DNA of 64,000 nucleotides from Nymphalis io (Eukaryota > Arthropoda > Insecta > Lepidoptera > Nymphalidae), in the NCBI RefSeq assembly GCF_905147045.1, contig NC_065895.1, positions 1,183,001-1,247,000 on the forward strand. Reading direction: 5' to 3'. The translations under genes were made by a program, and so were the position numbers. This document shows, piece by piece, positions 46,931 to 57,116 of this stretch. Every line of letters begins with the position of its first letter. Positions within the stretch are counted from its first letter, which is position 1. The notes beneath the pieces are model-generated. The model had not been told where the DNA came from, made no database searches, and saw nothing but the letters and a program-made list of their open reading frames with translations.

Positions 46931-49900
46931 ATTATAAAATATATACTAAATTCTTTATTCAATATATAATAGTTACATTTGCTTATTGACTGTTAAAAAT
47001 CTACCACCGAGTTCACGTATAGAATAAAAAATACTACAAAATATCATTTGTTCCAAAGCCCTACATAGCGTTGTATAAATACTTGATAACTTCACTTAAC
47101 TGTGTAACTAAACTACCTCCAACCCGCGCCGTGGCTAGAATTTGACAAGTGACGACAGGGGACCAGTGGAGTTGCTAATTCCTATATGAATTGTTTAAAT
47201 ATTAATAATTTTTGCGTATGTAAACTTAACTAAAACTATGAAATTATTATATATATTGTGTATTTCGCATACAGAAGTTAAACTGATTTTTAAAAAACCT
47301 CGATATGGTCTTTTAAAAATAGAACACTAAATCATACAAATTGGTGTAAATAATTCACTCAATTACTCTTAAAAATCCAAATAACACATTGAAAACAATC
47401 AACAAATCACAAGTCGTGCCAATAATGAATTAATTATTTTACATTTCTGTCCACCAACAAAATGGCGATTTTCAATTAACGCTGTCGTATGGCTCAAGCA
47501 ATCTCCTAATTGTATAATTTATTTAGTAAGTTAAAGTCTGATCCAAAGAAACTGATTCAAATCTTAAAAATTAGTAGGCATTATTAGTTTTTTATGAAAA
47601 CTAGTAAACTAAAAGTATATATGCTTAAGTTTTTTTTTTTACTTATCAAAAAAAACAAGTATTGAGCAACCAGCATTGGAGCAGCAACGTGGTGGAATGA
47701 ACTCCAAACCTTTTTAAGAAAACAGAAAACCTTTGCACACTATTTAGAATATTACTTTAGATAACTTTATATTTCAAAAAAGTATTATTGTGTAATGAAA
47801 CTCGTAAAGTAATACATTAATATTCATTTAATATAACTATTGTTACACGTATGTAACATTTAAAGAATATATAATCATTTTTATGAAGTATTGTATTAAA
47901 TAAAAACAATTAAATTTATGTAAGTGTGATCTATATAAATATTTATATTTAGGTATTTTATTTTTCGAACCGGTAGTATTCTTTTTACTTTTTACACTTT
48001 GACTGTCAAGTAAATGAATAATAAAAAAGCAAGAAATTAGTTTAATATTTATCTTTGATGGGTGAGCTATATAACTTAACGCTATGACCATAAAGAATGG
48101 ACTGTTGAACCACCTTCAATTAATATGAACCAGGCCATACAGGCCTGGTTCATAAGAGTATATAAGAGAATATTGAGTATACACTCAATATACTCTTATG
48201 TTTTATAAAACCCGTTACAAACTAATCATTATAAAATATAATAAGCAACAGGGATGTCGTCGTGTTGTAAATGTTGTAACATTATCGTAAACAAACCGAT
48301 CGCGTTGAGATTTAACGACAATCACTGTGTACGCACGTGCGTTGTGTGGATTTTAGGCGTAGCGTAGACGCGTATTGTCATTTATCCTCCATTTATCTGT
48401 CGTATGATTATAATCTGTGCACGTTTTGCAATGGCACAAAATTAACAGCTTAAATTATAATATTTTATTTTTATATAAAAACAGTGCATTCGTACTGGCA
48501 TACATTTTTTTAAAAAGTAAATTAATATAATAATCATATAAATTATTACAAAAAAAAAATAGTGCACTTTACTCAGTGCAACGATGTAAGTAAGTAATGA
48601 TAATGTTTGACGCAACAGTAAAACACCATAGATTCTACGACGAAATTTTATTAGATTTTGTTTTTATTATCTTTGTAACCACATAATAACAACATATCGA
48701 TAAATCGTAATAATATATTTATCATGTATTGATTAGAAAAAAAAATAATTAAACAAAGCAAATAAATAGCGTGCATGTTTTTTATTGTAACACGACGCTA
48801 GATGTCGCCACGTGTTCGAGATAGCTGAAACTCGTTCAAGGCACCTCCAGAAACGAATGGATTTTAAATGACTGTGATTTCACTAGATATCTCGTATTTG
48901 TATGCAGATTTAGAACCGTGGAAGATGACAATGAGCTCTTGCGTTTAAATTATGTAACAGTTATATAAAAAATCCTAATGATCATACTTTTCTATACATA
49001 ACATAAGGAAAATAATATTGTTTCAATCGTACACCAAATATGTTTAATTTTACTTCTTAACATTATATGTAATGGCTTACTTTAACAGTTCTTGTGGCTC
49101 AGTTTTTTAACAAAGTAATTAATTGTCTATGAACTTTATTGCAATCAAAAATAGGTTATCTTCAAATACTATGTATATAGTTTAAAAATCGACATAATAT
49201 ATTTAAGGACTCATACATATGTCTATACATAAATGTGTCTTCTGGAGATATACAAGTCAAGAGAAGGTGATCAAAATATAAAAATAATTCGTTGTCTCAG
49301 ATAAACCTTCAGACCCTATGCGATGGTGGACACCATAAATAACACCCGTCTGAATTGTCAACCGGCCACCCTAATTTACTGCTAGTAATTAGGAGTTTGC
49401 ACTTTGCCAAAGCGATTTGCATCGATCGACTCAAGTTTCGACTTATCATTACAATGATAGTAAAATAATGTTCGGCTGCATAATATTACAATTATATTTT
49501 TATCGGTTTACCTAATTTTTCATATTGTAGATTATTTTTAATTTTCACATTGAAAGGAGTAATAAAAGTTATTTAAATTAACATTTAAAGAATATAAAGG
49601 ACTTAAACAAGTACAACATACTAAAACGAGATGTATTTTGTTTTTAATTAATTTATATTATTTTATTAAATACGTACTAACATAATGAAACGGTCAAACC
49701 ATATCCAGATAAACATAAAATCAATGTATGCATTATAATATACGTACATAATTTTAAAATAATGAAGTTTTTATTATTTATACTGTAAGATGTGTATGAA
49801 ACAATAATTATAAGAAAATTAATTAATTTGTATTTCGACCTAGTATGATACTATTTAGTTTAATTATAGCTCTAATAAATCTTTTTAAACTAATTTTAAA

Positions 49901-50346
49901 CTACTATTCTATTTAGAAAAACATTAGAACTTTTAAAATACAGCGACATCTTACACACATATTTAAAACTAAAAACTGTTTGTAATACACACACGTTGTA
50001 CCGAACTAACTTGTTAGTAAAATTTACAAGAGATGGCGTTATTACAATTTAAACTTTGCAGATATTCGATAAGTACAATATTTTTTTACTTTATAAAAAA
50101 GTAAAGAAAGATTCATTATTGAAATAACTAACGACTAACTTTATTTTAATAATAATAATAATAATAAATAACACAATATAAAAACATAAATAATAATTAA
50201 TTACAAACATTTCAAAACCGCACCTCGATTAACGAACGTTTTCCCGCGCTCATTTTGACAGATATGTCAATAAAAAAACTTGTTAATATTTTAGGACTTT
50301 TTCTATTTTTATAAGCAATATCGTATTTAACTAATATTAAATTAAT
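46931..50346. other. Gene-free stretch upstream of PSF2
   Basis: No gene is seen. A short SINE body fragment lies at 47663-47718 (CATTGGAGCAGCAACGTGGT). Twin hairpins at 48124-48199 are listed separately. Higher-GC segments lie at about 48240-48430 and 49310-49460, and an (AAT)n run at 50148-50167. The PSF2 promoter must be in the last few hundred bases, but I see no clear TATA box. Confidence 0.45.
48124..48199. repeat. Two adjacent hairpins
   Basis: Hairpin 1 has perfect 13-bp arms, TATGAACCAGGCC (48124-48136) and its complement (48142-48154), with a 5-nt loop. Hairpin 2 has 18-nt-scale arms, 48162-48178 and 48183-48199, with one mismatch and a 4-nt loop. In addition CATAAGAGTATAT (48151-48163) is exactly complementary to the 3' end of hairpin 2, so alternative foldings exist. 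Confidence 0.85.
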
Positions 50347-50591
50347 ATGGATCCGTTTGAAATAGAATTCATAGGTGAAAACAGAATAGTTAGCATAATA
50401 CCAAACTTTTCACACGACAAAATATATTTAATTTGTGGTGAATTTGGACCATTTCGTGCCGGTTTGCCAATGAATGTTCCTCTTTGGTTAGCTGTTATGT
50501 TAAAACAAAAGCAAAAATGTCGAATGGTTCCGCCGGATTGGATGGATATTGAGGTCTTGGAGAACATAAAGGAAGAAGAAAAGATATCTAG
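50347..50591 (+). CDS. Psf2: Psf2 exon 1
   Basis: Codes for residues 1-81 and two bases of codon 82 (Arg, AG|G). The donor is AG|GTAATG. It contains the most conserved N-terminal B domain of the GINS fold. Confidence 0.93.
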
Positions 50592-53500
50592 GTAATGTAT
50601 TAAAAACATTTAAAACCTACATCATTATACAACAATTAACCTAGTATAATTAATTGCCATATACTTTTTTTTTTTATTTAATTTGTAATTACTGTTACTA
50701 ACTGGTTGATTTTGTATATGATTGTTTTAAGTTCTGATTTTAATCATTTTTGTCTCGCTATTTACTTTCTGCTTCTTATTTGTATTAGATATTAGTGGAA
50801 TCTTGATTGATTTATGTGTTATTTTGTCGTTATTTTTTATTTCTGTGTTATTGTACTGTCTAACATATAACAAGCCGAGTTAGAACGCGTGAATCTTAAT
50901 CGATGATCGTGGGTTCACCCGGGAAAGCACCACTGAATATTCATGTACTTAATTTGTGTTTATAATTCAACTCATATTTTTTTTATTATGTATTAATTCT
51001 TCGCTTGACAGTGAAGGAAAACATTGTAAACCTGCATGTGTCTAATTTCATTGAAATTCTACCACATGTGTATTCTACCAACCTGAATTGGAGCAGCGTG
51101 GTGGAATAAGCTCCAACCCTTCTCCTCAAAATGGAGAGGAGGCCTTAGCCCAGCAGTGATACATTATCAGGCTGTTACTGTTACTGTTCTGTATTGTGTA
51201 CTGTTTGTTTCCCAAAAATTAAATAAATAAAATATGAACAATATTTTTTTATATTTAAAGGTTTTTCACTAAAATGCCCCATGAGCACTATATGATAGAA
51301 GCAAAACTTATCCTAGGGGCAGCTGCAGAGGACATACCACGGGCTGCTGAAATAAAAACCATTATTAAAGACATCTGGGATATTCGTATGTCTAAACTGA
51401 GAACTTCAATGGACGCCTTGATGAAATCTGGTGGTTCATATGGTAGACTAGATCACTTAACAATGATGGAAATAAACTCTGTAAAACCTATACTACCTCA
51501 GGCCATGGATGAATTACATAGAATAAAAATGGTAATGTATTGTATATGTTTGCTTTATATACATTGTTATGTAATATATTTATTATAATGTTGCTCACTT
51601 TAATTGTAGATTTGAATCTGGCATATAATTTAATTTTCTCCCTTTTTTAAATTGTGTTTTTTTTTTGTACGCGGACAAGCATATGGGCCACCTGATGGTA
51701 AGTGGTCACCAATGTCCTTCGACATTGGTTTTGTAAGAAATGTCTATCGCTTACATAGCCAATGCGCCACCAACCTTGGGAACTAAGATTTTTTTTTTTA
51801 TTGAATAGGAAGGCGGACGAGCATATGGGCCACCTGATGGTAAGTGGTCACCAAACGCCCTTAGACATTGGCATTGTAAGAAATGTCAACCATCGCTTAC
51901 ATAGCCAATGCGCCACCAACCTTGGGAACTAAGATTTTATGTCCCTTGTGCCTGTAATTACACTGGCTCACTCATCCTTCAAACCGGAACACAACAATAA
52001 CAAGTACTGCTGTTTTGCGGTAGAATATCTGATGAGTGGCTGGTACCTACCCAGACAAGCTTGCACAAAGCCCTACCACCAGTAAACATTATCTTAAAAG
52101 ATATGCTATTAAGATATGTATAATTTTATAAAATATTGATGATACCACTGGTAAATTTATTTGTTGTATATAATATATATAATATATATTATAATATATT
52201 ATATAATAATATATATAATATATTATATAACAATATATATATAATATATATTATTTATTATTGGCTGCTTACCCAAAGACTGGCTAAGCTCAACTTTAAT
52301 TACGCTTCCTAAGAATACCAACGCAAGAAGATGCGAAGAGTTTCGAACGATTAGCTGTATGAGCCAAGTATTGAAACTATTTCTAAATGTCATCCACGAG
52401 CGAATAAGAGCTAAATGCGACGAACATCTCGCAGGTAGCCAGTTTGGCTTTCGAACAGGAGTGGGCACGAGAGAGGCTCTTTTTGCAATACAGGTTCTCT
52501 TACAAAAATGCAGAGACATGAAACAAGACGTTTTCCTTTGTTTCATCGATTACGAAAAAGCCTTTGACAGAATACTGCAAGACCGTCGTAATTTTTACAA
52601 TATTTCATGATATCGGCTTAGATGACAAAGATGTACGTATTATCCAGAATCTGTATTGGAACCAGAAAGCTACTGTACGAGTTGATGATGAGGTGACTGA
52701 GAGGAGTCGGACAGGTCTGTATATTATCACCAACGCTATTTAATTTGTACTCGGAAAAAATAATAGCAGAAGCAATTGAAGACTTAGAATGTGGAGTTAT
52801 AAATGGTCGGTATATTAACAACATCAGATACGCTGACAATACAGTCCTAATAGCATGATCTCCTGAAGAGTTACAATTAATTATGAGCCGTGTTAATGAG
52901 TGTAGTGAAAATGCTGGTTTGCAGATGAACACATCAAAAACGAAGATCATGGTAATATCTAAACATAGCTTTGATGACAATGCTATCATTATAGCCCAAA
53001 AAATTAAGAGGGTGCGCAAGTACAAAAATCTAGGGACATGGTTTAACGACAACTGGAGCTGTGAACAGGAGTTATAGACTAGCATAGAAATTAGCTCGAA
53101 GTGCCTTCTGCACGTTAAAAAAAGTACTCTGCAATCGCATACTTAAGATCCCTGTGCGCATACGACTTGTTACATCTGGCCTATACTTCTTTACCGATGC
53201 GAGGCGTGGACAATTAAAGAAGACCTCAAGAAACGTATAGAAGCTTTCGAGATGTGGGCATAGAGACGTATGTTGGCCATTAGTTGGACTCACAGGTCTC
53301 GAACGTGGAAGTTCTGCGACGCGTCAACTAGAAACGGCAACTTTTGGAGACTGTCGAGAAGAGAAAAGTTGCATATCTCGGACACGTGCTTAGGCATGAA
53401 AGATATGAACTTTTACAACTCATTATGAAGGGAAAAGTTGCCAGAAGAAGAGCTGTTGGTCGCAGAAAAATGTCTTGGCTGTACAACATCCGAAAATGGA

Positions 53501-53975
53501 CGGGAATCGCGATTGCTGCCGAACTCTTTCGCCTCGCGAAGAACAAGAAGGAGTATTCAAAGCTGACTGCTAACCTTCACTAGTCGGAGTGGCACTCCAA
53601 GAAGAAGAAGACTGGTATAATATATACTAATATCGGTTTTAATGAGTTTCTGGACAATGCTTTTGAGACAGCGTTATTTTGGTGCTGCATTGATTTTTTG
53701 GCTGTGAACGAATGTGGCCATTGGCTAACTTATCTTCAGGTTATTTGCTCACCTTGCTTCCTAAAATGTATTAAAAAAAACGAGCAACATACTGAGCAGT
53801 GTTGAGTAATATTATTTCACTTAAAATTGATATTACAGAGAGAAATTAACTGAAATGCAGCTAAAATTTTACTTAACCATGATTATTTTATATTTTTCAG
53901 ATGACAAGACAAACAGCATCAGCAAATCTGAACAGTTCAACATTCAGCCAGTCAGGAAGTTCTCAAAACAAATGA
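50347..53975 (+). CDS. Psf2: DNA replication complex GINS protein PSF2 (three exons)
   Basis: Subunit of the GINS complex (Sld5, Psf1, Psf2, Psf3), which joins MCM2-7 and Cdc45 to form the replicative helicase in the nucleus. Exons are 50347-50591, 51261-51531 and 53901-53975, joined by GT-AG introns in phase 2 and phase 0, giving 196 residues; animal PSF2 is usually 185-205. The N-terminal hallmarks are visible: IIPNF, IYLICGEFGPF, VPLWLAVMLKQKQKCRMVPP and WMD. The middle exon has the YMIEAK, KDIWDIRMSKLR and LTLMEIN-like blocks. The short last exon encodes the Ser/Asn-rich tail ending SQNK. The start is the first ATG of the frame, at the conserved MD-FEIEF start. AATAAA near 54027 is a likely polyadenylation signal. 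Intron 1 holds a SINE and intron 2 several mobile elements; none touches a splice site. The gene converges on Traf4. Confidence 0.93.
50872..51190 (+). mobile_element. Metulj-like SINE in Psf2 intron 1
   Basis: The head lacks the box A core (AAGCCGAGT joins TAGAACGCG) and box B reads GGGTTCACCCGGG. A 25-30 bp T-rich insert interrupts the body near 50975. The tail is two GTTACT units. Sense orientation relative to Psf2. Confidence 0.85.
51261..51531 (+). CDS. Psf2: Psf2 exon 2
   Basis: Acceptor TTTAAAG|G; the first base completes the Arg codon and gives R-FFTK-MPHEHYM. It ends ATAAAAATG|GTAATG in phase 0. It codes for the helical A domain, residues 82-172. Confidence 0.92.
51659..51787 (-). 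repeat. Repeat B copy in Psf2 intron 2, truncated
   Basis: Starts with T8 or more, then GGGCCACCTGATGGTAAGTG, and runs to CCTTGGGAACTAAGA, where the next copy begins. Confidence 0.8.
51788..52085 (-). repeat. Repeat B copy, near full length
   Basis: Begins with a T run, then AGGAAGGCGGACGAGCATAT and continues through every family landmark to GCTTGCACAAAGCCCTACCA. It appears to have inserted into, or next to, the copy at 51659-51787 at the AACTAAG sequence. Confidence 0.83.
52166..52254. repeat. (TA)n-rich microsatellite
   Basis: About 90 bases of TATA/ATAATA units directly before the truncated RTE fragment. Confidence 0.9.
52258..53612 (+). pseudogene. Dead, 5'-truncated RTE-clade LINE (RT and C-terminal part)
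   Basis: The first open part (to about 52585) encodes RT motifs: PKDWLSSTLITLPK-like start, a GSQFGF block and DYEKAFDR. The frame then shifts. The catalytic box at 52829-52840 reads YADN instead of YADD and is followed by a TGA at 52856-52858. A further open part (52883-53077) carries the LQMNTSKTKIM motif, and 53344-53583 the RTE C-terminal segment (YLGHVLR…RRKMSW). More stops lie between. It ends ACTCCAAGAAGAAGAAG, an RTE-like 3' end. It sits in Psf2 intron 2 in sense orientation and cannot be active. Confidence 0.88.
53901..53975 (+). CDS. Psf2: Psf2 exon 3 (terminal)
   Basis: Acceptor TATTTTTCAG|ATG in phase 0, then 24 codons and TGA at 53973-53975. The Ser/Thr/Asn-rich tail with an ASANL block fits the family's C terminus. 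Confidence 0.87.
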   Translation: MTRQTASANLNSSTFSQSGSSQNK

Positions 53976-56762
53976 CATCTAAAAAAAAACTTTTAAGAGG
54001 CTCAAAATGAAGGATTACTACTCTAAATAAAGCAACATTTCAAACGACATAAAAAATACATATTTTGGGGCTATTATTCAAAATAGAAGGTCACTGATAG
54101 TGACCTGTGCAACACAGGTATATTACAGGGTCAGTCAATTTCATCTTTGCCAATCGAAGCAATCTGTCTTGATTGCCATTCCTTCCCAAACTTTGTTAAG
54201 GCGTTGATTCCAAATTCACTACTGCTATATTATAGATTACAAGAAATAGATGCTACTGAATAAACTTACAGACATGATCATTTTCTTATGTATTCTTAAA
54301 TAAGTTATGATATTATGATATACCATAAGTGAATTGCAAGTACAAATTAACCACTTAAAAATAACTACACTCTCGGCTATAATGATTAAATGTATTATTC
54401 ATCCAATTTATATTTTCAGAAACTAAATTTTAAGTCTATTTTTAATATTTTTATACTATAGAGAATAATACATTCCCATTGTATAGTATATATTTTGTAG
54501 ATTTGTTCTCAATTCATTTGTTGTTGTATTTTAGCATGTTAATTGTACCTGTGATAATAAATTAATTAATAAAATAGCAATTATCTTTTTTTTTATTATT
54601 GCTTATTTTATTTTATACATAAAAATATTTATTTCAAAGTATATCGAGAGATTATTTCAAAGATATATAAACATCAAATTTTCACTCACTCAAATATATG
54701 ACGAAGTTTTTTCTGTAATGACTAACAAAAAAATAACTACTAGACAAGTATATATAATATTATTTCTGAAGATGCAGCATAATATATATATGAGTTTCAG
54801 AGTTAAGTATATAATATTATATAAGCAGCTGCATTTCCATACTGTTCAAATTGGCTTTAACCACCAACCTAAGACCAAATAGCATAAGAATTATGTATTG
54901 ACTAACAAAACTCTTTAATTTTAATAGTTTGACAAGGCTCCAATATCTAACTTACTAAGTATGTTGTAATTTAAATTAATGTCCTTTTTTATAGACAACG
55001 ATAGAACTATTGAATTTTACATTACGTAATATTTTAAGCATGTGTCCACAATAAAAGATTTATTTAAGAAAAAAAAATATATTTCTCATCTTAATATCCA
55101 AAGTCATGTACATAGGTTTCTTAATACTAAGCGCGTAAACGCATCTTATAATCTAATCTTAAATGTGTTAGTCTCATTGTAGTTACTGATAAGGTACTAT
55201 AATAAAGAAAAGTCTCAAAACTAACTTAGATTATAGGATTACTATGATATCTAATAGATTTACTAGCAATTACAATCAGATATAAAAATACTGTACAGAT
55301 AATTCTACAAAAACGAAACTTCAAATCGGCCTTCCGTTGCTTACTTATTCTATTACAAAAAAAATGCAGTATTGCCAGATATGAAAATCGAAAAGATATT
55401 TTTATTTGTATCCCAACATCAGTTACAATAATTAACCTATAATTTTTAGTAAAGTAATTTCTTTATATTTAATATATATTAACCATGTTACTAACACTTC
55501 TACGAAATACACACTGAAGAAGAAATATTGGGCTTAAAATAATGTTTTTTCGTGGAATGTAAAATTACAGTTGAGATTAAACATCAAAAGCAAGCGTTTT
55601 CGAGATCCAAAAGATAGTTATTAAACTGAAATTTGTTTACAAATTAGTTTGTGAATGTAAATTTACTATTTTTATCAAAGAGTTTTTATAAAATTTGTCA
55701 CACAAAATATCATCATAAATTTCTAAAAAGCAACTATAATGAAGTGAAATAGATGCTTATACATAAGTAAAATTAATATAATTACAAACAGCTAAGCCGT
55801 GATCGATCGTTTTGCATTGATTAACTTTGCTAAGAAAATGTACACCACTATAATTATTGCTTGCGCAAAGTCATCAAAACGCTTTGGTTTAACTCCAGCT
55901 TGTAAACACACAGAAATACAAGTAACTATTCTTTTATTTACATTTATATTTAAAGATTCCTCGACAGTCTAATATATACATTGAAAATATTTTTTTGGAT
56001 AAATTATTTAGTTTAGAAAATATATACAAAGATCTGCCGATATAACGTAACGAACATGTCTCAAAGTTGTCTTTATAATCTGTTCTTGAAGTTCATGCAT
56101 TTTTTAAAGCGCCTTTATATTTTATCTGAAGGCCAACAAAAATGCGAGGGAACCTTGTGCAATGGCAACACACAGTTTTTGCAGTGTCCTATAAAAATGT
56201 GTGTATAGTAAAAAATAACTTAGAATATTTCATATGGCACGTTTGAAAAGGAGTAAGTCATGATAATTCCTTGAAAAGGAAAATAAATCGTATATAATAT
56301 TTTAAAGTAGATAAATTCCTTTGAAACAATGCTCTGTTCGTTATTTACTTCCAACGGCAATGAAACTCAAGAGATCTTTAGTGAAAGGATAACAATGCAG
56401 CGCTTGCGCTCTTACACCTAATAATTTACAATTTTAAACAATCGAAATTTTAATAAAGTTAACGTAGACAGTCAAGATAGCTTATTGGTAAAATAAAAGT
56501 GAGACTTTATTTCAAACAATAGATTTGACAACGTCAATCGTTAACGCCATTTTAGTTTCAATAGAGAAGTCCATTGGGGCCGCATAGATCTTTTAAATAT
56601 ATATCATCGATAACTCCAGTCTTAAACTGTTGCAATTGAAACTCAAAAATGCCCACAACTATAATTATTCTATATTATGTACAACTTAGCCTATGACTTT
56701 TAAATTATCTAATACTAAATAACAGTGACTTTTGTGCGCCGATTGACAATCATTACATAGTA
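53976..56762. other. Converging 3' flanks of Psf2 and Traf4
   Basis: No further coding sequence is seen. AATAAA near 54027 (plus strand) fits the Psf2 3' end. On the minus strand several TTTATT strings (for example near 55932) could end Traf4 transcripts, which would give a long AT-rich 3' UTR. No SINE copy is seen here. Confidence 0.5.
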
Positions 56763-57116
56763 CTAGACAGCTACAATTTTGCTCGGGTCTACTTTGACCC
56801 TCAGGAACATCACATCGTCCTTGACGAAATTCCTCTTTTTGAGCATTTCGTGGGAAACGAACCTCGGAAATCCGAAGCCTAACGCGTCTGGTTCCTTTGA
56901 GGGTCTTTGGAAATTCTTCCATGTAGGATCGGGAACAAAGCTTTCGACGATATTGCAGGCTCTGTCTGGGCTTGAACTTTGGTCGAAGAGTGTGAAAGAG
57001 ACGGTGTGAGCGAACGGCCAGCGCAGAAGTGCGTCGTATTCACCGGGCAAAATCTTAATGTACACTGACATGTGAGTTCCTTCCCCAGCACCATTGCCAT
57101 TCAGGAAAAGTGATGC
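56763..57116 (-). CDS. Traf4: Traf4 last exon: most of the MATH/TRAF-C domain
   Basis: Acceptor TTTTTTACAG|GCA in phase 0. It codes for 117 residues from ASLFLNGNG to DPSKIVAV and the TAG at 56763-56765. It includes the trimer and receptor-peptide binding face of the TRAF-C fold. Confidence 0.94.
   Translation of the reverse strand, partial: ASLFLNGNGAGEGTHMSVYIKILPGEYDALLRWPFAHTVSFTLFDQSSSPDRACNIVESFVPDPTWKNFQRPSKEPDALGFGFPRFVSHEMLKKRNFVKDDVMFLRVKVDPSKIVAV

Noticed and set aside
50337..50609. 90-codon minus-strand frame
   Set aside because: Antisense of Psf2 exon 1.
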